Virus record (IMG/VR): IMGVR_UViG_3300048837_000984 | Coordinates: 124,001-188,000 of that record | DNA from: a virus | Strand: one strand, 5' to 3' | DNA length: 64,000 nucleotides | In this document: piece after piece, positions 1-8,034 of the stretch | Position numbering within the stretch: position 1 is the first letter of the stretch | Layout: the number at the start of each line of letters is the position of its first letter | Notes under the pieces: generated by a model | What the model was told of the DNA's origin: nothing | Database searches by the model: none | What the model saw: the letters and a program-made list of their open reading frames with translations, nothing else | Position numbers and translations under genes: made by a program

Positions 1-951
1 TTCATATGCCGCGTCGCCAATCTGTGACCGCAGCGCCTCGACGTCGCGGCAGGGCCGAACATTACCAGGGACGGCCTTCCCGATGGTGGCCCAGGCCGGG
101 AAGTTCGCTGGCCTGCCTTGGCTCAGCCAGGCGTTCACACGACTGACCAGAGCCCGGCGGAATTCCGGGCTCTCTTCCGGCTGCACCGTATCCTCTTCTG
201 GAAAGAGGAAATAGGTCGCCGGGAAGGGCACGACCTCCGACCAGTTGCTCTGTGTAAGCAACGTTTCGATCTCCATGTGGAGAAGGATGGCTGCCTCCAC
301 GGACTCTGGGTGGGCCAGGTTCAGCGCCGCCTGGTCTTTGTTCCATCGCCCTTTAGGGGCGAAGTTGGCCATCCTGGCTGCAATCGTGCGGTTTTGCCCG
401 CCGACGAGAATTTCGCCGGTGGTCTTGTCCGAACCCAGCAGGTGGACCTTAAAGTCCAGTGCGTGGAACGGTCGGCCGGTGTGGCCAACATGACGCCGCG
501 ACACCAGCGTCACGCACCGGACGTCCTCCAGACCATAAAACCCTCCGATGGGCCAGTTGACACGGGCATGCGCCTTGATCCAGGACATGCTCAGCATGCC
601 ATAGGACCGACGCTTGATGTCAGCTGGCACAGCGATCACTTGGAACGCGTGCCAGAGGACCAGACGGTCCTCAAGAGACAGCCCGGCCACAAGGGCACGG
701 AACTGCTCCCGCACCGCCCGGAGCAGCAGCACGGCATCGTCGCCGCGCACCTGGTCCAGGCTGTAACCGCACATGGGGCTTTCGGCCCCGACAACGGTCG
801 TACGAAGCCCGGTCTCTTCGAAGACCTTGCCTCGGTCGAACTGGCCCAACTTCAGCAGCTTGGACACCTGAACTTCGTCCAACGGCCGGCCGCGCTCAGC
901 CGCCAGACGGATCGAAGTTGCGAGACCATCGTCCAACATGACTGGATTCAT
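1..951 (-). CDS. hypothetical protein, C-terminus beyond the window
   Basis: The frame is open from ATG at 951 to the left edge (317 codons without a stop), so the gene is complete at its N-terminus and truncated by the window. AGGAGG lies 7 nt before the ATG, which fixes the start. I recognise no domain. The codons are richer in G/C at third positions than most neighbours, resembling thyA further right. It is the most downstream gene of the left minus-strand run, and a nested hairpin sits just before its ribosome site. Confidence 0.75.
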   Translation of the reverse strand, partial: MNPVMLDDGLATSIRLAAERGRPLDEVQVSKLLKLGQFDRGKVFEETGLRTTVVGAESPMCGYSLDQVRGDDAVLLLRAVREQFRALVAGLSLEDRLVLWHAFQVIAVPADIKRRSYGMLSMSWIKAHARVNWPIGGFYGLEDVRCVTLVSRRHVGHTGRPFHALDFKVHLLGSDKTTGEILVGGQNRTIAARMANFAPKGRWNKDQAALNLAHPESVEAAILLHMEIETLLTQSNWSEVVPFPATYFLFPEEDTVQPEESPEFRRALVSRVNAWLSQGRPANFPAWATIGKAVPGNVRPCRDVEALRSQIGDAAYE

Positions 952-970
952 GTTGGTTCCTCCTGGTATA

Positions 971-1011
971 TCGGCAGACGTCAGCCGACTGGCTGACTCT
1001 TAATCTGCCGA
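971..1011 (-). terminator. nested hairpin between genes
   Basis: Two nested inverted repeats: an outer 8-bp arm pair (971-978 with 1004-1011) and an inner 7-bp arm pair (980-986 with 991-997, four-base loop). It follows the stop of the 74-aa gene and precedes the AGGAGG of the next gene. There is no T-run, so it may be an RNA-processing or attenuating structure instead of an intrinsic terminator. Confidence 0.4.
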
Positions 1012-1020
1012 CACGAGACC

Positions 1021-1245
1021 TTAGCGGAACGAGCGCCTTACGGCCTGCTCGTAGACGCTTTGGTCAATAAACAAAATGACCCCCTGGCTTCCCCGGGGGC
1101 CGTTGTCATCGATGATGACCTTGATTTTGCCATCAAGTTTGACAGCTCGCTTAACCTTCCTGCCTTTGTAGACGGAAAGGTCGACCGTATTACCTGTTTC
1201 GGTTACTCCCTGCCCAAGGCCCGAGAGAATACGCAATTGAGGCAT
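1021..1245 (-). CDS. small hypothetical protein (74 aa)
   Basis: Unrecognised 74-residue basic protein, probably a compact beta-rich domain, with a central IKVIIDDNG segment. GGAG lies 7 nt before the ATG. The start lies inside the end of the upstream membrane-protein gene (43-nt overlap), so the two are likely translationally coupled. No catalytic motif is visible. Confidence 0.65.
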   Translation of the reverse strand: MPQLRILSGLGQGVTETGNTVDLSVYKGRKVKRAVKLDGKIKVIIDDNGPRGSQGVILFIDQSVYEQAVRRSFR

Positions 1246-1433
1246 ACGATCGCTCCAGTAACGGCCCAGGCCACAGCGTGGTAGCCCCAGCTACCACTGA
1301 GAACTCCCCACCCGAAGGTAAGGAGAAGCGCCCCCGACACCGGAATGTCCAGGAGCGCGAACTCGACAGAGGGACCAGCAGGGGCTGGCTCCTCATACTT
1401 TCTCGGTTTCCCTTTGAAGTTGTTTTTCCTCAT
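1203..1433 (-). CDS. small two-segment membrane protein (76 aa)
   Basis: A basic N-terminus (about 20 residues) is followed by two hydrophobic stretches, about residues 24-45 and 48-68, consistent with two transmembrane helices. AGGAGG sits 11 nt before the ATG. It could belong to lysis or envelope functions but carries no signature of a known holin. The 3' end overlaps the next gene. Confidence 0.65.
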   Translation of the reverse strand: MRKNNFKGKPRKYEEPAPAGPSVEFALLDIPVSGALLLTFGWGVLSGSWGYHAVAWAVTGAIVCLNCVFSRALGRE

Positions 1434-1451
1434 GGGAAAAAAATCCTCCTA

Positions 1452-1488
1452 AAGCCCTTTAACGCGCGACGTGTGCGTTAAAGGGCTT
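1452..1488 (-). terminator. strong hairpin, putative terminator
   Basis: A perfect 14-bp inverted repeat (1452-1465 with 1475-1488) with a 9-nt loop, in the short gap after the stop of the 124-aa gene and just before the AGGAGG of the membrane-protein gene. It lacks a clean T-run on the minus strand. Confidence 0.55.
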
Positions 1489-1519
1489 CAGATTAAATTG
1501 ACACGAAAACAGGTTGTTT

Positions 1520-1894
1520 TTAGACCGTGTCTTCGCCTTCTGGCGCAGGAGGTGGTGACGGCGGCGCTTCTTCTTCCAGAAGCTTGGCGTTCAGTTTCTG
1601 GTAGTTCGAATCGATAGAAGAGCCAGATATGCTACCGCTCTCGTCGATCTCACCCGGAACATCTGGTTCGAACAGCGGAATCGGATCCTGCCCGGGAATG
1701 ACCATGAACTTTCGAGCACCACGCGTTAACCGGATAGGTTGCCCGTAGAAAAGGAAAACCTGCACATCATTGTCCGATGTCTCGGCCAAGAGACCCTTGA
1801 CATACGAAGTTAGGTAAAGAAGCGAAGTGAACGACTTCACCGACGCGTAGCCGTTCAGGACAGTGACAGCGGAGTAGCTTTCAGTTTCCGACAT
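1520..1894 (-). CDS. hypothetical protein with proline-rich acidic tail (124 aa)
   Basis: I place the start at the ATG at 1894 because AGGAG lies 10 nt upstream and this leaves only a 14-nt overlap with the preceding gene; the frame is open further upstream. The first ~75 residues look like a folded domain; the last ~20 are an acidic, proline-rich tail (PPSPPPAPEGED). The upstream neighbour also ends in an acidic proline-rich tail. Function unknown. Confidence 0.65.
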   Translation of the reverse strand: MSETESYSAVTVLNGYASVKSFTSLLYLTSYVKGLLAETSDNDVQVFLFYGQPIRLTRGARKFMVIPGQDPIPLFEPDVPGEIDESGSISGSSIDSNYQKLNAKLLEEEAPPSPPPAPEGEDTV

Positions 1895-2195
1895 CTGTAG
1901 CGTTCTCCTGCGATTCTGGTGGCTCTGGCTCGTCTTCGGCACCTGGTGGGGCCGAGTCAAAACCAGGGTCGACCGGCTTTAACGGTTGAAGGAGAAGTCG
2001 ACCGTCGCTGGCGTTAACTGACAGGATGAAGCTTCGGACGTTGCCGGCCTTACCCTCCACATCCAAGTACGCCACAGTCTTGACCTTCATGCCCTTGACA
2101 AATGATGGGCTAATCAAGACCTCTTCGACCGGCGGCTTGCTGTTGACCTGGACCTCAGTTCCAGGGTCAACCGGTAACGATAGACGAATCTTCAC
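1881..2195 (-). CDS. hypothetical protein (104 aa)
   Basis: GTG start with GGAGAA four nt upstream, inside the end of the larger upstream gene. About 80 residues of probable beta-rich domain are followed by an acidic proline-rich tail. It forms a tightly overlapping trio with its neighbours, suggesting coordinated translation and possibly a shared complex. No family recognised. Confidence 0.65.
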   Translation of the reverse strand: MKIRLSLPVDPGTEVQVNSKPPVEEVLISPSFVKGMKVKTVAYLDVEGKAGNVRSFILSVNASDGRLLLQPLKPVDPGFDSAPPGAEDEPEPPESQENATDVGN

Positions 2196-2814
2196 GGCCT
2201 TCTCCGCGTGTAAGTAGTGATCTTGTGAACTCCAGTGTCCGATTGTCTGGCGCCACCTTCATCAGAACGGGAAAAGCGGGCCACGGCTTTTCGTCCCTGG
2301 AGACAAGAAAGATGCCGTCGTTGGCAGCAACAGTAAATACCTGGATGGCAGCTTCTGGTTTATCATCACCACGAACCAGGTTCTTTTCAATGGCGAGAAC
2401 GTCTGGAATGAAAGCATTCTGCAAAATTGTCGACCAGGCCCTATTTCTCGCTGGATCGACAGCCGAGGTAGCTTGCAGGTGCTTCTTGACCTGGTCCCAC
2501 GAGGCGCGTTCGACTGCCCACAGTCCACTAAGCAAGTCAATAGACGCCGGGGGCAGCGTCGTCCTGGTGCGAAGAAACTGAATGCCGAGATTCACCCACC
2601 CGACCTCGATATCCGGGTTGATCTCCAGAAACTCGTCGAGCGGACTGCGATCCAGACCACCGCAGACGTGGAGGAGAGCGGTCGAGAAGATGACGAAGTC
2701 GTGAGACAGTTCTCTGAGCGTCGCCTTGGGGGACATAATTTTTTTGTTGATGGCATTCAGTGAAATCTTCGGCACGTCTGCCGTTGAGATTCCTTCTTTC
2801 TTGGGTAGTCCCAT
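2167..2814 (-). CDS. hypothetical protein (215 aa)
   Basis: Soluble 215-residue protein, ATG with GAGGG upstream. The central part is helical by composition and the C-terminal ~70 residues look beta-rich. It starts right after an intrinsic terminator, so it probably needs its own promoter or read-through. An AT-rich copy of the dispersed motif (2731-2747) falls within codons near its N-terminus. No recognised domain. Confidence 0.65.
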   Translation of the reverse strand: MGLPKKEGISTADVPKISLNAINKKIMSPKATLRELSHDFVIFSTALLHVCGGLDRSPLDEFLEINPDIEVGWVNLGIQFLRTRTTLPPASIDLLSGLWAVERASWDQVKKHLQATSAVDPARNRAWSTILQNAFIPDVLAIEKNLVRGDDKPEAAIQVFTVAANDGIFLVSRDEKPWPAFPVLMKVAPDNRTLEFTRSLLTRGEGREDSSIVTG

Positions 2815-2825
2815 GTCGCCCTCGC

Positions 2826-2857
2826 AAAAAAGAAATTCCCGGCCAGAAGGCCGGGAA
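2826..2857 (-). terminator. Rho-independent terminator
   Basis: 9-bp GC-rich stem (2836-2844 with 2849-2857), four-nt loop, followed on the minus strand by a T-rich run (ATTTCTTTTTTG). It closes the run ending with the RuvC-like gene. Confidence 0.85.
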
Positions 2858-2880
2858 AGGTGAGGAGAAAACTCAGTTTC

Positions 2881-3393
2881 TTAGCAAGCCGGACTGAAAG
2901 TTCTTCTCCCGTACTCGGCCAAACATACTGCGTCTGCTGCACCGTCGTGGTCTTCGTCATCTAGCCGAATGTCGAAACCTGGATACAGGTTGCGAACAAA
3001 GGCTATCGTCGCTTTCTTATCCTTCGCCGTGCCTTTCAGGACGTTAGCTTTCCAGACTGTCGGCAAGACGGCAAGAATTGGTATGGTCTTCCTGGCTGCG
3101 ACGTAACCGCGTATCTCGCCGAAGTTTCTGAAAAGAGCCGCAGTTGCAAAGACACCGTTTCCTGGAATGAACGGCGGGTGCTCTACAACTACCAGGTCTA
3201 CACCCTCACAGTACTCGTCCAGAACCTTGACCATGTCCGGCAAGTGGACTTCCTTCTTGGCCCTGGCCTTGCCACTTGCCCGTTTGCCAGAAGAGACGTC
3301 GACAGCCGGCATCGGTGTCCACTTTTCTGGCTTGTTGTCACGAAAGAGAACAATAGCTCCCTTGTTACCCGGGTCGATCGCGCAGATCAGCAT
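2881..3393 (-). CDS. RuvC-like Holliday junction resolvase
   Basis: 170-residue RNase H-fold nuclease of the RuvC type, expected to cut four-way DNA junctions before packaging. Visible catalytic acidic positions are D7 in AIDPGNKGA, E71 in VVVEHPP, and D150/D154 in HDGAADAVCLAEY, in family order. Length matches RuvC. The 5' end overlaps the end of the DnaQ-like exonuclease gene by 29 nt and an intrinsic terminator follows the stop, so resolvase and exonuclease share a transcript. The ribosome site is weak, suggesting translational coupling. Confidence 0.85.
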   Translation of the reverse strand: MLICAIDPGNKGAIVLFRDNKPEKWTPMPAVDVSSGKRASGKARAKKEVHLPDMVKVLDEYCEGVDLVVVEHPPFIPGNGVFATAALFRNFGEIRGYVAARKTIPILAVLPTVWKANVLKGTAKDKKATIAFVRNLYPGFDIRLDDEDHDGAADAVCLAEYGRRTFSPAC

Positions 3394-4168
3394 CAGTCAG
3401 TTCTCGCATCTTGTTGAACAGAAGATGGGTCACATAAGCGTCAAACCCGGCGTCGTGAGCCTCATTGACATCAAGATCGTGATCAGTAGCCAGATCATAC
3501 TTGGGGATGCAGTGTCGGTCGAGAGACCAGTGTACGCCCTTCAACCGACTGGCGGCGATCCTTTGCGCAAAGCTACGAGGCGTATCACCTTCGCGAACGC
3601 CCATCAAAGCCTGGGAGGCCTTCTCTACCATCCCCGTATCGAAGACCTCGTAATCGTTGAACCTGAAGATACCGCCGAGGGTTCGCTCAAAAGCTTCCTC
3701 AATGAACTTGCAATCGAACTGGTACCCGTTGTGGGTCAAAAAGAACAACCGGTCCTGGCGAGATTTCGTGAGAAGCTTCCAGTACCGGTCTAAGACTACT
3801 TTGGCCGGCTCTCCCGCCGCAACCTTTTCTACAGTGAGCTGGCTCTTGCGTCCTGAAGCCTCCATAGCGCTCGCCAGCTTGCTGATTCTGTTCACCAACC
3901 AGAGTCGATCGGTGGCTGGGTCGTCAAGCCAGTTGATAACGAACGATCCTTTGTCTTGCACTTCCCCGTCGTTAACAAGACAGTGACCGATCTGCCAAAT
4001 CAGATCCGACCTGCGGTCTAGGCCGGTCGTCTCTAGATCGAACACCAGGTAGGAGTTAGGAAAACAGGTAAAGTTCCTGGCGCTCATAAGACTCAGTAGA
4101 TCGGTCACCGTTTTAGCTAACAAGTCAGTCTCCCTGATTACCGGGTTCGGACTGTCCTCTAGCCGCAC
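3365..4168 (-). CDS. DnaQ-like 3'-5' exonuclease (DEDDh)
   Basis: 267-residue exonuclease with all DEDDh positions visible: D44 and E46 in VFDLETTGL, D152 in THNGYQFD, H238 and D243 in EAHDAGFDAYVT. It probably degrades or proofreads DNA 3' ends; RNA cannot be excluded. The GTG start at 4168 has GAGGA about 8 nt upstream and overlaps the preceding gene by 44 nt. An internal ATG at 4087 has no good ribosome site. The polymerase here has its own exonuclease domain, so this one may act in repair or host DNA degradation. Confidence 0.85.
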   Translation of the reverse strand: MRLEDSPNPVIRETDLLAKTVTDLLSLMSARNFTCFPNSYLVFDLETTGLDRRSDLIWQIGHCLVNDGEVQDKGSFVINWLDDPATDRLWLVNRISKLASAMEASGRKSQLTVEKVAAGEPAKVVLDRYWKLLTKSRQDRLFFLTHNGYQFDCKFIEEAFERTLGGIFRFNDYEVFDTGMVEKASQALMGVREGDTPRSFAQRIAASRLKGVHWSLDRHCIPKYDLATDHDLDVNEAHDAGFDAYVTHLLFNKMRELTDADLRDRPG

Positions 4169-4616
4169 GGTCTTCTTCCTCGAGAGCCTTCATCAGAGCT
4201 TTACCGGCCGCAGCCAGTTGCTCGACGTCGTAGTTAGTTTCCCCGAGCATGTAGGCGGACCGGACGCCATGATGGAACATTCCGGTTGACACCATGCCCA
4301 GCTTGTAGAAAAACGCCATGACAGCGGCAGGGTGCAAAGTGAACCAGCCGATGTCATGAAGGAGTTTCTGGGGGTCTTTCTGCGCCGGATCCATACACCG
4401 CTCGAGAAAGCGGATGTAGGTCGTCGCGGTAAGGAACAGATCGTACTGAGAGATGCCCTTGTCGCAGAGGAAGGCCTCCATGACAGAGTCCCAGTTTGCC
4501 CTCTCGAAACCACTCATGCAACTCGTCACCATGTGTGACCAGTTGTGAGCGATATCTCGCGCTGGCGACACACGAACTTCGCGCCCGTGGGCGTCTCGCA
4601 TCACAATCTGCGCCAT
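4125..4616 (-). CDS. hypothetical protein (163 aa)
   Basis: Unrecognised, largely alpha-helical protein with an acidic C-terminal tail. It shares one base with the upstream gene's stop and its own end overlaps the exonuclease start, so it belongs to the same translationally coupled run. No motif supports a function. Confidence 0.65.
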   Translation of the reverse strand: MAQIVMRDAHGREVRVSPARDIAHNWSHMVTSCMSGFERANWDSVMEAFLCDKGISQYDLFLTATTYIRFLERCMDPAQKDPQKLLHDIGWFTLHPAAVMAFFYKLGMVSTGMFHHGVRSAYMLGETNYDVEQLAAAGKALMKALEEEDRAARGQSEPGNQGD

Positions 4617-4849
4617 TAGCTTCTCCAGAACTCCTCGCTTCGAGCTGCTTCAGGGATACCGAACTCGGCAGCCGTTGGCAGTCGAACGATCTTACGGATA
4701 CGCATTTCCGAACCCAGCTCGGAAATGAGATGGCGACGAGCTTCCGTTTCGCTCGTCGCCACGACGTCAGCTACACCGATGTTGTTCTCTTCGGAATCAA
4801 TCCGGAACACCAATCGGAATAACTTTTCCACACCGTCTCCTTCTCGCAT
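4616..4849 (-). CDS. small hypothetical protein (77 aa)
   Basis: Small alpha/beta protein with hydrophobic strands (LFRLVFRID) and a central helix. The ATG at 4849 is preceded only by a weak GGTG; a GTG at 4831 has AAGGAG five nt upstream and may be the true start. It is the first gene after the DHFR hairpin and has a possible promoter just upstream. Confidence 0.6.
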   Translation of the reverse strand: MREGDGVEKLFRLVFRIDSEENNIGVADVVATSETEARRHLISELGSEMRIRKIVRLPTAAEFGIPEAARSEEFWRS

Positions 4850-4867
4850 GATCGCACCTTCATACCA

Positions 4868-4898
4868 ATAATCTGCGACAGAGCGTCGACATTGTCAA
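4868..4898 (-). promoter_or_regulatory. possible sigma70-like promoter
   Basis: On the minus strand a perfect TTGACA (4893-4898) is followed after 19 nt by GATTAT (4868-4873), ending about 20 nt before the 77-aa gene. The spacing is long and the -10 imperfect. A second TATAAT occurs at 4912-4917 without a good -35. Confidence 0.3.
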
Positions 4899-4917
4899 CA
4901 CCAGATAGCAGATTATA

Positions 4918-4940
4918 GCGCGCCAAGGTGCAGGGCGCGC
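4918..4940 (-). terminator. GC hairpin right after the DHFR stop
   Basis: 7-bp GCGCGCC/GGCGCGC stem (4918-4924 with 4934-4940), beginning immediately after the TAA of the DHFR gene and followed by TATAATCT on the minus strand. A plausible weak terminator or 3'-end stabiliser. Confidence 0.45.
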
Positions 4941-5498
4941 TTAAACACTCAGAGCCTTGGCCAGAAACAGTCGCAAAGAACCTTGGCGCGCCTCGCCACG
5001 GCCCATCTGGATGAACGTGTAAGGGACTGAAACGCCTTCGCCCGAGCAGTACTCCTGGCGGGTGACCCCCCAATTCGATCCCTCGGGAAGAAACCCAGGA
5101 AAGAAAGTGTCGCCCGCATAATGCGGCTCGACCACAGAAAGGTACAGTCTCTCAGCCAGAGGCATGAAAGCGGTGTACACCTCAGCCCCACCCGCGATCA
5201 TCACCTCGTTGTCGACGCCGCGAAGTTGTTCGGCTAGGTCCAGCGCAGCGTTAACGCTGTGTGTCGGCCAGAGCCTTTCTACATCCGACGGGACAGAAAA
5301 GCCGTTCGTAAGAACGATGGTGTCGCGACCCTCCAACGGCCTGCCGATCGACTCATAAGTTCTTCGACCCATGATCACGGGCTTCCCCAGGGTCAGTTCT
5401 CGGAACCGCTTCAGGTCGTGTGGGATATGCCAAGGGATGCGACCCTGGTTAGCGATCACCAGGTCGCGGGTTAGGGCCGCAATCATCGAAATCTTCAC
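4941..5498 (-). CDS. folA: dihydrofolate reductase
   Basis: Reduces dihydrofolate to tetrahydrofolate with NADPH, regenerating the cofactor used up by thymidylate synthase encoded just upstream. The N-terminal block MIAALTRDLVIANQGRIPWH, W23 and the catalytic acid D28 (PHDLKRF), PVIMGRRTYESIG, and the NADPH loop IAGGAEVYTAF are all family-typical. At 185 aa it is slightly longer than bacterial enzymes owing to a C-terminal extension of about 20 residues. GTG start with AAGGAG seven nt upstream; 11 nt separate it from thyA. Confidence 0.95.
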   Translation of the reverse strand: MKISMIAALTRDLVIANQGRIPWHIPHDLKRFRELTLGKPVIMGRRTYESIGRPLEGRDTIVLTNGFSVPSDVERLWPTHSVNAALDLAEQLRGVDNEVMIAGGAEVYTAFMPLAERLYLSVVEPHYAGDTFFPGFLPEGSNWGVTRQEYCSGEGVSVPYTFIQMGRGEARQGSLRLFLAKALSV

Positions 5499-5509
5499 GG
5501 TTGGGCTCC

Positions 5510-6340
5510 TTAGATAGCCACCGCCCCGACGATGGCCGGGTGCGGGTTGTAACCTTCGAGGCGAAACAGGTTGGAGGTCAGCCCCTCCAGGCTGGTGATG
5601 CGCGGGTCAAGGATCAACCGCGGCAACGGACGTGGCTCCCGGCTCAACTGCTCGCGCACCTGATCGAAGTGGTTCTCGTAGATGTGGGCATCGCCAAAGG
5701 TGTGGATGAACTCGCCCACCTCCAGGCCGGTCACCTGGGCCAGCAGGTGCGTCAACGTGGCATAGCAAGCGATGTTGTACGGCACCCCCAGAAACAGATC
5801 GGCCGAGCGCTGGTACAGCTGGCACGAAAGCCGGCCCTCGGTCACGTCGTACTGCGACATCGTGTGGCAAGCCGGCGGCGCGACCTCCGGCATGTCCGCT
5901 GGGTTCCATGCTGTCAGAATCAGGCGACGACCCGCTCCCGAACGCGGGTCGGCCTTGACGGCATGAATGCCCTCGATAAGTTTCGCGATCTGATCGACCT
6001 GCCCCTGCGGGCCTTCCCAGCGACGCCACTGCTTGCCGTAAACCGGACCAAGTTCGCCCGTCTCCGGATGAGCCCACTCATCCCAGATGGTCACCCCCCG
6101 GGCGCGCAGATCGTTGTTATTTGTGGAGCCCTCGAGGAACCAGAGCAGTTCCTCGACGATGTAACGAAAGTGGATCTTCTTGGTAGTGACGAGCGGGAAG
6201 CCGTCCTGAAGGTCGAATCGCATCTGCCGACCGAAAACGGCCCGCGTGCGCAAATCCTGCCCGTCGGCCGTGCGACCGCGCTGAAACTTCAGCGTGCCGT
6301 TGGTCATCACATCGGCCAGCAGGTCGAGATACTGTTTCAA
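5510..6340 (-). CDS. thyA: thymidylate synthase
   Basis: Methylates dUMP to dTMP using methylene-tetrahydrofolate. The 276-residue protein matches cellular ThyA from its first residues (KQYLDLL). FGRQMRFDLQDGFPLVTTKK, TIWDEWA, GPVYGKQWR, the catalytic C158 in PACHTMSQYD, the dUMP-binding QRSADLFLGVPYNIA, and HTFGDAHIYENH are all present. Start is TTG with GGAGAG upstream. It forms an operon with folA and, with dCTP deaminase and ribonucleotide reductase elsewhere in the window, a dTTP supply line. Codons are more GC-rich than neighbouring genes, hinting at separate acquisition. Confidence 0.96.
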   Translation of the reverse strand: MKQYLDLLADVMTNGTLKFQRGRTADGQDLRTRAVFGRQMRFDLQDGFPLVTTKKIHFRYIVEELLWFLEGSTNNNDLRARGVTIWDEWAHPETGELGPVYGKQWRRWEGPQGQVDQIAKLIEGIHAVKADPRSGAGRRLILTAWNPADMPEVAPPACHTMSQYDVTEGRLSCQLYQRSADLFLGVPYNIACYATLTHLLAQVTGLEVGEFIHTFGDAHIYENHFDQVREQLSREPRPLPRLILDPRITSLEGLTSNLFRLEGYNPHPAIVGAVAI

Positions 6341-6352
6341 CGAACTCTCCGT

Positions 6353-7255
6353 TCAAATAAGCTCTTTTCGACAATCGACACAAACCCCTTCCATCGTCTC
6401 TGGATCGGACCAGCTCTGCTTCTTGCATCGACTACAGATAACCTGAACGAAGTTCCGAGCGTGACAAGCGGCACTGCACTGCTCCCAACCCACCGGACAG
6501 TGGTGGCACATGATCTGCAGGTTGTAGGGGCAAGTAAACCCTACACGCTGTCTACGCTTCTGGATCGTCTGGTTCCACTTCACGAAAGCTGGCGGACAGC
6601 GAATGTCCCTGGCATCGAACGTCGGTTGGTCTCGAAACGTTTCCTTCAGGACTTTCGCTACAAACCTGAACCGGCCGATTTCCCGTATATCGTGAAGCGG
6701 CAGGTTCAGTTTGCCGTTAGCGCCTCCGTAGCTGTACCGGTTAGCGTCAAACGCGCTAAACCCGAGAGTCCGCCGATAGTGTCTGACCATGACGTCTGAC
6801 CAGAACCGTTCAACGAGCTTGCCGGCTGGAAAACCGGCCAAGAAGCGGAACACGATAATGGCACCGCTTCTTGTCTTGATGCCCGGTTTCTTTGACTTGA
6901 GTGTCTTTGGCCAGACAGACTCAACTCGGATAGGCGCCCACTCCTCTTCCAGCTGTCTGGTCCAGACCGGAACAGGGATACCTTTCTTCAGTCTGGGGAG
7001 GTTGCCGGCAAGACGCCAGGCAAGGTCCTCAGCCAGCTTTTCCGATAGCTCGACACCGAGGATGTTCTTGATTGAGTCCGAGATAGCGGACTCTGGGACT
7101 TCCTTAGGAAGGACTTCCTTGATTCTGGAAACCAGTTCAAGGAAGTCCTGCCCGGAAAACTTGTTGCCTATGTCTCCAAGCATCACCTCGTCTGTGAGCT
7201 TCTGCCGGAGTGTGATGATCTTGGCTAGATTGAATGTGGGTAGCTTTTTAGCCAT
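6353..7255 (-). CDS. cysteine-rich zinc-binding hypothetical protein (300 aa)
   Basis: About 210 residues of unrecognised helical domain are followed by a C-terminus with about ten cysteines and histidines arranged as two probable zinc clusters: CPYNLQIMCHHC then C...CH, and a treble-clef-like CSRCKK...CVDC at the very end. Such ends bind nucleic acid or protein. It ends 13 nt before thyA and begins at the stop of the upstream gene, so it is co-transcribed with nucleotide genes. A nucleic-acid role is likely; the family is unknown. Confidence 0.7.
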   Translation of the reverse strand: MAKKLPTFNLAKIITLRQKLTDEVMLGDIGNKFSGQDFLELVSRIKEVLPKEVPESAISDSIKNILGVELSEKLAEDLAWRLAGNLPRLKKGIPVPVWTRQLEEEWAPIRVESVWPKTLKSKKPGIKTRSGAIIVFRFLAGFPAGKLVERFWSDVMVRHYRRTLGFSAFDANRYSYGGANGKLNLPLHDIREIGRFRFVAKVLKETFRDQPTFDARDIRCPPAFVKWNQTIQKRRQRVGFTCPYNLQIMCHHCPVGWEQCSAACHARNFVQVICSRCKKQSWSDPETMEGVCVDCRKELI

Positions 7256-7256
7256 C

Positions 7257-8024
7257 TCAGACCAGCTGAGCTTCAGCTTCCTTTTTCTTTGCCACGATCT
7301 TTTTGGCTTCGTGCAGGTCGTTGAGGAGAGCAGTCAGGCTCGCGATAGCTGCCTGAGCCCGCTCGATATCGTCCTCTAGCCGATGTTCGACTTGCTCGTC
7401 GACTTTATCTGCCGGCAGGTCATAAGCATCGGACAAGATCCCATGACCTTCAGCAGCCCAGATCGCGTCGTTGTTTCTTAGTAGAACTGTCAGGACTTTT
7501 GACAAGTTGTCGAGTTTCCCTGTCAGCGAGCAAGGAACTTTGACCGGTCGGCCAGTCTTGCCGCTCGCTCCCTTGGGATATCGTTCTCGGATCAGTTCGC
7601 CCAGGGCAGCTGGAGTTAAATCTTCATCGACAATTCGGTCGATCAGCATCTCTCGGTCGTCAGCCGGGACTTCTAGCAGGTAAAGGACGTGGTTCCAGAT
7701 AATCGGCTTCTTAGTCTTCGACAGCCGCGATTCCGTCAGAACTCCCAGCATCTCCTCACTGAACTCATTGTGAAAACGCAGGATCTTTCGAGCGTAGTCC
7801 TTCGTGTAACCGACCACGGCGTTGATCTTGCCGACCGGGTCATCGCCGTACTTGCCCGTAGTATCTGCGTAGACCTGGTTGATCTCCTTCCCGATAAGCC
7901 ACTTGCGTTTCAGCGTTGACGATGCGTCCATGGCCAGCTGCACACGGATCCTCTTGACAGCTTCCTGCAGCGCAGGCGGCATCTTGTCCACGACCTTCGC
8001 GATCTCTACTGGTGACGGTTCCAC
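7257..8024 (-). CDS. hypothetical protein with coiled-coil C-terminus (255 aa)
   Basis: I start it at GTG 8024, with AGGAG seven nt upstream; the frame is open further upstream but would run into the previous gene. The N-terminal ~110 residues (helices with LIGKEINQVYADT and YARKILRFHNEF) loosely resemble the DUF1016/DUF3102 helical domain found in plasmid and phage DNA-binding or nuclease proteins. A helical middle region is followed by a charged coiled coil (about residues 205-255). A ParB-like or DNA-binding role is possible but not shown. Confidence 0.65.
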   Translation of the reverse strand: MEPSPVEIAKVVDKMPPALQEAVKRIRVQLAMDASSTLKRKWLIGKEINQVYADTTGKYGDDPVGKINAVVGYTKDYARKILRFHNEFSEEMLGVLTESRLSKTKKPIIWNHVLYLLEVPADDREMLIDRIVDEDLTPAALGELIRERYPKGASGKTGRPVKVPCSLTGKLDNLSKVLTVLLRNNDAIWAAEGHGILSDAYDLPADKVDEQVEHRLEDDIERAQAAIASLTALLNDLHEAKKIVAKKKEAEAQLV

Positions 8025-8034
8025 GGCAATTCTC

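Noticed and set aside
118-996. 292-codon plus-strand frame
   Set aside because: Antisense to a minus-strand gene that has AGGAGG and matches the dominant direction; no ribosome site of its own.
5501-6799. 432-codon plus-strand frame
   Set aside because: Runs antisense through thyA and its neighbour; composition is a shadow of their codons.
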